Shown here piece after piece: positions 50,955 through 54,279 of a DNA stretch of 54,279 nt. The notes under the pieces were generated by a model. The model did not search any database. It was not told the origin of the DNA and worked only from the letters and a program-made list of their open reading frames with translations. The stretch is from positions 1-54,279 of the forward strand of contig NZ_BILY01000046.1 in NCBI RefSeq assembly GCF_004000805.1, in the 5' to 3' direction. Origin of the DNA: Paenibacillus glycanilyticus NBRC 16618 (GTDB taxonomy: Bacteria > Bacillota > Bacilli > Paenibacillales > Paenibacillaceae). The first letter of the stretch is position 1. Every line of letters begins with the position of its first letter. The position numbers and the translations under genes were made by a program.

Positions 50955-51659
50955 TGCACAGCTAACTAGCTTGGTAGAAGACTAACCAAATGGTGCACAA
51001 CGTGTAACCAGCTACTTGTCTCATATGCGCTAATTGCACAACGTGCAGGATGCTGATGGTGGCAGATCAGCTTCTCTCCCTCTCCCCTCATCTCAATAGC
51101 TGGACTAGGATATGCTGCACGAAATGCAGCATATTGGCCCATCTAGGGTCAGCTGGGCGAGTTATCCTGCATAGAATGCAGGATATAGCCCCCGATTTGT
51201 GCTTATTGAGGCTGATTTTCTCCGATATCCTGCATTTCGTGCAGGATATCTCGGGTTATTGGACCGCCATGCGCCTTTATGATGCATTTAATGCAACGTA
51301 GGTGGATGGCAGCTGTACTTAAACTAACTAGTTTCTGGGAGGCTATGCACTACCCTGATGCACAACGGCGGCGAGTGCGGGTGGCGGCAATTCAACCTCC
51401 CCTCTCCCCACCCCCAATAGCTGGGCTATTAGGATATGCTGCACGAAATGCAGCATATTGGCCCATCTAGGGCCAGCTGGGTGAGTTATCCTGCATAGAA
51501 TGCAGGATATAGCCCCGATTTGTGCTTATTGAGGCTGATTTTCTCCGATATCCTGCATTTCGTGCAGGATATCTCGGGTTATTGGTCTGCCTTGCGCTTT
51601 TATGATGCATTTCGTGCAACGTAGGTGGATGGCAGCTGTACTTAAACTAACTAGTTACT
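50955..51659. repeat. Palindromic repeat region, two copies of a ~225-bp unit
   Basis: No gene. The unit starting near 51108 recurs near 51432 (offset 324). It holds ATATGCTGCA-CGAAA-TGCAGCATAT, TTATCCTGCATAGAATGCAGGATAT, GATATCCTGCA-TTTCG-TGCAGGATATC (a perfect 11-bp stem at 51224-51250), TTTATGATGCATTT, GCAACGTAGGTGGATGGCAGCTGTACTTAAACTAACTAGTT. The loops TTTCG and CGAAA are the same loop on opposite strands. Confidence 0.88.
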
Positions 51660-51660
51660 T

Positions 51661-51951
51661 GGTGGACACGCACTACTATGGCACACAGCGTGCTACATAT
51701 GCAGATGGCGGCACTTCCACTAACTAGCTACATGGTGGATACGCACTACTATGGCACACAGCGTGCTACTTATGCAGATGGCGGTACTTCCACTAACTAG
51801 CTGCTTGGTGGACACGTACTACTATGGCACACAGCGCGCTACTTATGCGGATGGCGGCACTTCCACTAACTAGCTACATGGTGGATACGCACTAATCTGG
51901 TGCATTTCGTGCAACGTAGGCGCACGGCGGTACTTCCACTAACTAGCTACT
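51661..51951. repeat. 73-bp tandem repeat, four units
   Basis: Units start at 51661, 51734, 51807 and 51880, each beginning GGTGGACACG or GGTGGATACG and ending CACTTCCACTAACTAGCTAC or a close form. Units 1-3 are nearly identical; unit 4 has a TGCATTTCGTGCAACGTAGG block in place of the middle, linking the tandem array to the palindromic repeats. Confidence 0.88.
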
Positions 51952-51959
51952 GAACGAGC

Positions 51960-51987
51960 AAAAGGCCACGGGAATAGCCCGTGGCCT
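51960..51987 (-). terminator. Terminator of the alpha-galactosidase gene
   Basis: Perfect stem AGGCCACGGG/CCCGTGGCCT (51963-51972 with 51978-51987) followed on the minus strand by TTTT. It lies 26 bases beyond the stop codon. Confidence 0.85.
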
Positions 51988-52013
51988 AATCTTTAACCCC
52001 AGCTGGCCGGGGC

Positions 52014-54131
52014 TTAGCCCAGCGTCAGCTCGAACAAGCGTGCGGTGCGCGGGCTTGGCAGCGTCACGCGCAGCTCGGCTGCGGCGGCGTCCCAGCTGCA
52101 GCCGGTATCGCCCGCGGCTGCCGGGTAAGCGCAGCGCGCGGCAAGCTGCTTTCCGCCGAGCTCCGGCAGCGGCAGAGCAAGCTCGCTCGACTCGCCGCCG
52201 ATGCGCCATACGGCGAGGTAAAGCTTGTCGCCGCGGCGCAAGCCCAGCGCCAGCCAGTCGTCGCCATGCGCCGGCAGGCCAAGCGGCCATACCGGCAGCG
52301 CCTCGCAGATGTCGCCGCGGATGGTTTTGTAATAATCCAGCGCTTCCTTAACTAACTCGCGGCGGCGCGGGCTCAGCTCGGCCAAGTGGCCGGATTGGTG
52401 TACGCGGAGCAGCAGCGCGTTAACCATGTTAAAGATGACTTCCTCGTCGTCGCCTTCGCGAAGCGGATACGACCAGACGGCCGCCTGCTCCGGTGTCAGC
52501 ACGGCAGGCGCACCCGCCGCGATCGAAGCGTATTTGACGTAATCTTCCTGGTCGCTGGTCGATTGAATGCTGTAACGGCTCAGCATCGAATAGTCCATCC
52601 GCATGCCGCCGCTGGAGCAGTTCTCGATCACAAGCTCCGGATAACGGGCAAACACGCCGTCCAGCCATGCCAGGTAAGCACGGTTATGCTGGAGCAGACC
52701 ATCTCCAACGCTATCCGCGTCCGTCTCCGTACCTACACCCGCGTTGATGTTATAGTCCATCTTGATGTAGCCTACGCCATAGTCCTCGACCAAGCGGCGA
52801 ATCACCTCATCCGCATGGGCGATGACGGCCGGATTGCGGTAATCCAGCTGGTAGCGGCTGCGGTCCTTCACCCGCTTCCCGTGACGCATGAAGAACCAGC
52901 TGTCGTCGGTATCCGCCAGCTTCGGCGAGTTGATGCCCATAACCTCAAGCTCTAGCCACAAGCCAGGAATCATCCCTTTGCCGCGGATATAATCGAGCAC
53001 GTATTTGATCCCTTCCGGGAAGCGTTCTTCCGACGGCAGCCACTGGCCTACGCCATCCCACCATTCGCCCGGCGCGTACCAGCCCGCATCGATACAGAAG
53101 TATTCGCAGCCTACATCGGCAGCCGCATCAATTAGCGGAAGTAGCTTTTCAGTAGTCGGCGAACCCCATAGGCAGTTCATGTAATCATTAAAGATAACGC
53201 GAAGCAGCTTGTTATCGTCATTCTCGCGGCGAATCCGGCGGCGGTACACGGTCAGTTGCTCAGCCGCTTCCTCGACTCCGCCCTCTACCGCGCCAATCGC
53301 AACCGGCACCGATACGAATGTCTCGCCCGGAGCCAGCTTCAGCCACCAATGATTGTCATGCTCGGTTGGTCCGCTGATCAGCAGCGTCAGGCGGTCCACC
53401 TGGTCGGTCAGCTCCCAATGCCAAGAGCCGTTATGCTCGATCTGCCAGAACAGGCTTTCACCCGAAGCCGTGTTCGACATAATAGCCATTGGAATAAGCT
53501 CGGCCGCCGACCAAGAGCCGGTGTTGCTGAAAGCCAGACGCTTCGAGCCGCGGTCGATCAGATGCGACATGCCCAGCTCCGGCAGCGTATACGTCCGCCA
53601 TTGCAGCTCGCTTTGCCATGCGTTATGCGCAAGGGTAAGCGTTACCTTGTCATTGCGGTCGCCTTCGCCGTCTTTATCAAAGCCGGTCAGCGCGAAGGAA
53701 GATACGTACTCGACGCCAACCTCCTCCTCGCCTTCGTTCACCAGCTCCGTCCAGCAGCGCGCAACCGCTACGCCGTCATAGAACTGAACGTTCCACAAGG
53801 CGGATACGCCGGTAACCGGATCCTTGAGCCCCAGCACCAGTTTCCGTCCGAACTCATTACGGCTATCGGTCAATCCGTCATACACCATCCGCAGCCCCGG
53901 CTGCGAAGCCCGGTGTGTACGGCCATGATATTCCGCACGGTCCTCGCCGGTTAGTTGGAGCTCCATCAGGCGGAAGCCGTCTTTTTGCTTAGCCGTAATT
54001 GACTCTTCCAACCATGGTTGCGTGCCAAAGTGAAGCAGCAGCACATCGCCATTCTCCCGCACCTCATACATCAAATGCAGGCCATTCTCTTCGATCTTCG
54101 TTATCCCCGCCGCCGTAGCCAATTTCTCCAT
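52014..54131 (-). CDS. Alpha-galactosidase, glycoside hydrolase family 36
   Basis: 705 residues. Hydrolyses terminal alpha-1,6-galactose from raffinose-type sugars with retention. The N-terminal ~300 residues are a beta-sandwich; the (beta/alpha)8 barrel follows (about 305-600) with YFCIDAGWY (Asp348), PGLWLELEVMG, the nucleophile in YIKMDYN (Asp459), ENCSSGGMRMDYS and the acid/base in STSDQEDY (Asp527). The 68-residue spacing between the last two fits GH36. The first bases of the motif differ slightly from the usual KWDMNR, so another alpha-galactoside may be the best substrate. No signal peptide, so it should act in the cytoplasm. Ribosome site: GGCGGG 9 bases upstream; TTG 54122, 9 bases after GGAG, is an alternative start. 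No transporter is visible nearby. Confidence 0.93.
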   Translation of the reverse strand: MEKLATAAGITKIEENGLHLMYEVRENGDVLLLHFGTQPWLEESITAKQKDGFRLMELQLTGEDRAEYHGRTHRASQPGLRMVYDGLTDSRNEFGRKLVLGLKDPVTGVSALWNVQFYDGVAVARCWTELVNEGEEEVGVEYVSSFALTGFDKDGEGDRNDKVTLTLAHNAWQSELQWRTYTLPELGMSHLIDRGSKRLAFSNTGSWSAAELIPMAIMSNTASGESLFWQIEHNGSWHWELTDQVDRLTLLISGPTEHDNHWWLKLAPGETFVSVPVAIGAVEGGVEEAAEQLTVYRRRIRRENDDNKLLRVIFNDYMNCLWGSPTTEKLLPLIDAAADVGCEYFCIDAGWYAPGEWWDGVGQWLPSEERFPEGIKYVLDYIRGKGMIPGLWLELEVMGINSPKLADTDDSWFFMRHGKRVKDRSRYQLDYRNPAVIAHADEVIRRLVEDYGVGYIKMDYNINAGVGTETDADSVGDGLLQHNRAYLAWLDGVFARYPELVIENCSSGGMRMDYSMLSRYSIQSTSDQEDYVKYASIAAGAPAVLTPEQAAVWSYPLREGDDEEVIFNMVNALLLRVHQSGHLAELSPRRRELVKEALDYYKTIRGDICEALPVWPLGLPAHGDDWLALGLRRGDKLYLAVWRIGGESSELALPLPELGGKQLAARCAYPAAAGDTGCSWDAAAAELRVTLPSPRTARLFELTLG

Positions 54132-54149
54132 CTCCTATTCCCGCCTTTC

Positions 54150-54279
54150 CGTTTCTAACGAAACCTCATATTCTTATTTCGCTAAGTTCTCAGCTTTTTC
54201 AAATCTAACGAAACTCAGACACGCTATTCACCATCAAACCCTGCACATTTTGCAAAAATAGGCCGAATAACGTTACCTC
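54150..54279. other. Upstream region of the alpha-galactosidase gene with a repeated word
   Basis: The word TCTAACGAAAC occurs twice, near 54154 and 54204, about 50 bases apart in the same direction. It could be an operator pair or part of a dispersed intergenic repeat. No promoter is clear. The window ends here. Confidence 0.35.

Noticed and set aside
51661..51951. CRISPR array
   Set aside because: The units are contiguous 73-base tandem copies without unique spacers, and no cas gene is near.

Overview
The window looks like chromosome from a Paenibacillus-type endospore-forming Firmicute. The evidence is strong GGAGG-type ribosome sites, SLH-domain and stalk-domain surface proteins, a BrxC/YtxJ bacilliredoxin (bacillithiol users), a 7-1-7 Fur box, a deoR-deoC pair, and intergenic DNA full of TGCA-CGAAA-TGCA palindromes. 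No rRNA, tRNA, CRISPR array, phage or insertion sequence was seen.

Layout. 1-8300: a minisatellite, a SulP anion transporter, deoR-deoC, a LysM-anchored 5'-nucleotidase preceded by a 45-codon ORF, an MFS exporter and a DUF985 cupin. 8458-13534: a tightly packed minus-strand operon (UbiA-family prenyl-phosphate phosphoribosyltransferase, SMR-like small membrane protein, divergent PAP2 protein, two paralogous giant membrane proteins). It resembles the polyprenyl-phosphoryl-pentose donor pathway of mycobacteria and is the most unusual system here. 13696-20695: an ABC exporter behind a sigma-A promoter overlapped by a perfect Fur box, an IF-3-like paralog with a MATE pump, an AraC regulator, nicotinate phosphoribosyltransferase and a VanZ protein. 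20853-21303: a structured RNA leader with a 43-codon gene.

21311-42178: an exopolysaccharide locus read on the minus strand from 42178. Its order is chain-length regulator, tyrosine kinase, an RNA element placed like the Bacillus EAR (epsC) antitermination RNA, GalU, priming phosphoglycosyl transferase, GDP-fucose synthase, GDP-mannose dehydratase, four glycosyltransferases, polymerase, acetyltransferase, flippase, UDP-glucuronate epimerase, ManC, another glycosyltransferase and UDP-glucose dehydrogenase. Together these can make GDP-mannose, GDP-fucose, UDP-glucose, UDP-glucuronate and UDP-galacturonate and assemble them by a Wzx/Wzy route. The central part (about 28400-35900) is clearly more AT-rich than its flanks, like a swapped serotype cassette. 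Two stalk/Cys-domain surface proteins lie at the end.

42344-54279: an SLH surface protein with a long leader, the potABCD polyamine transporter, brxC, a nuclease-like protein fused to a winged helix and flanked on both sides by dense palindromic repeats, and a GH36 alpha-galactosidase. Start codons were moved from the longest frame wherever a ribosome site clearly decided it.
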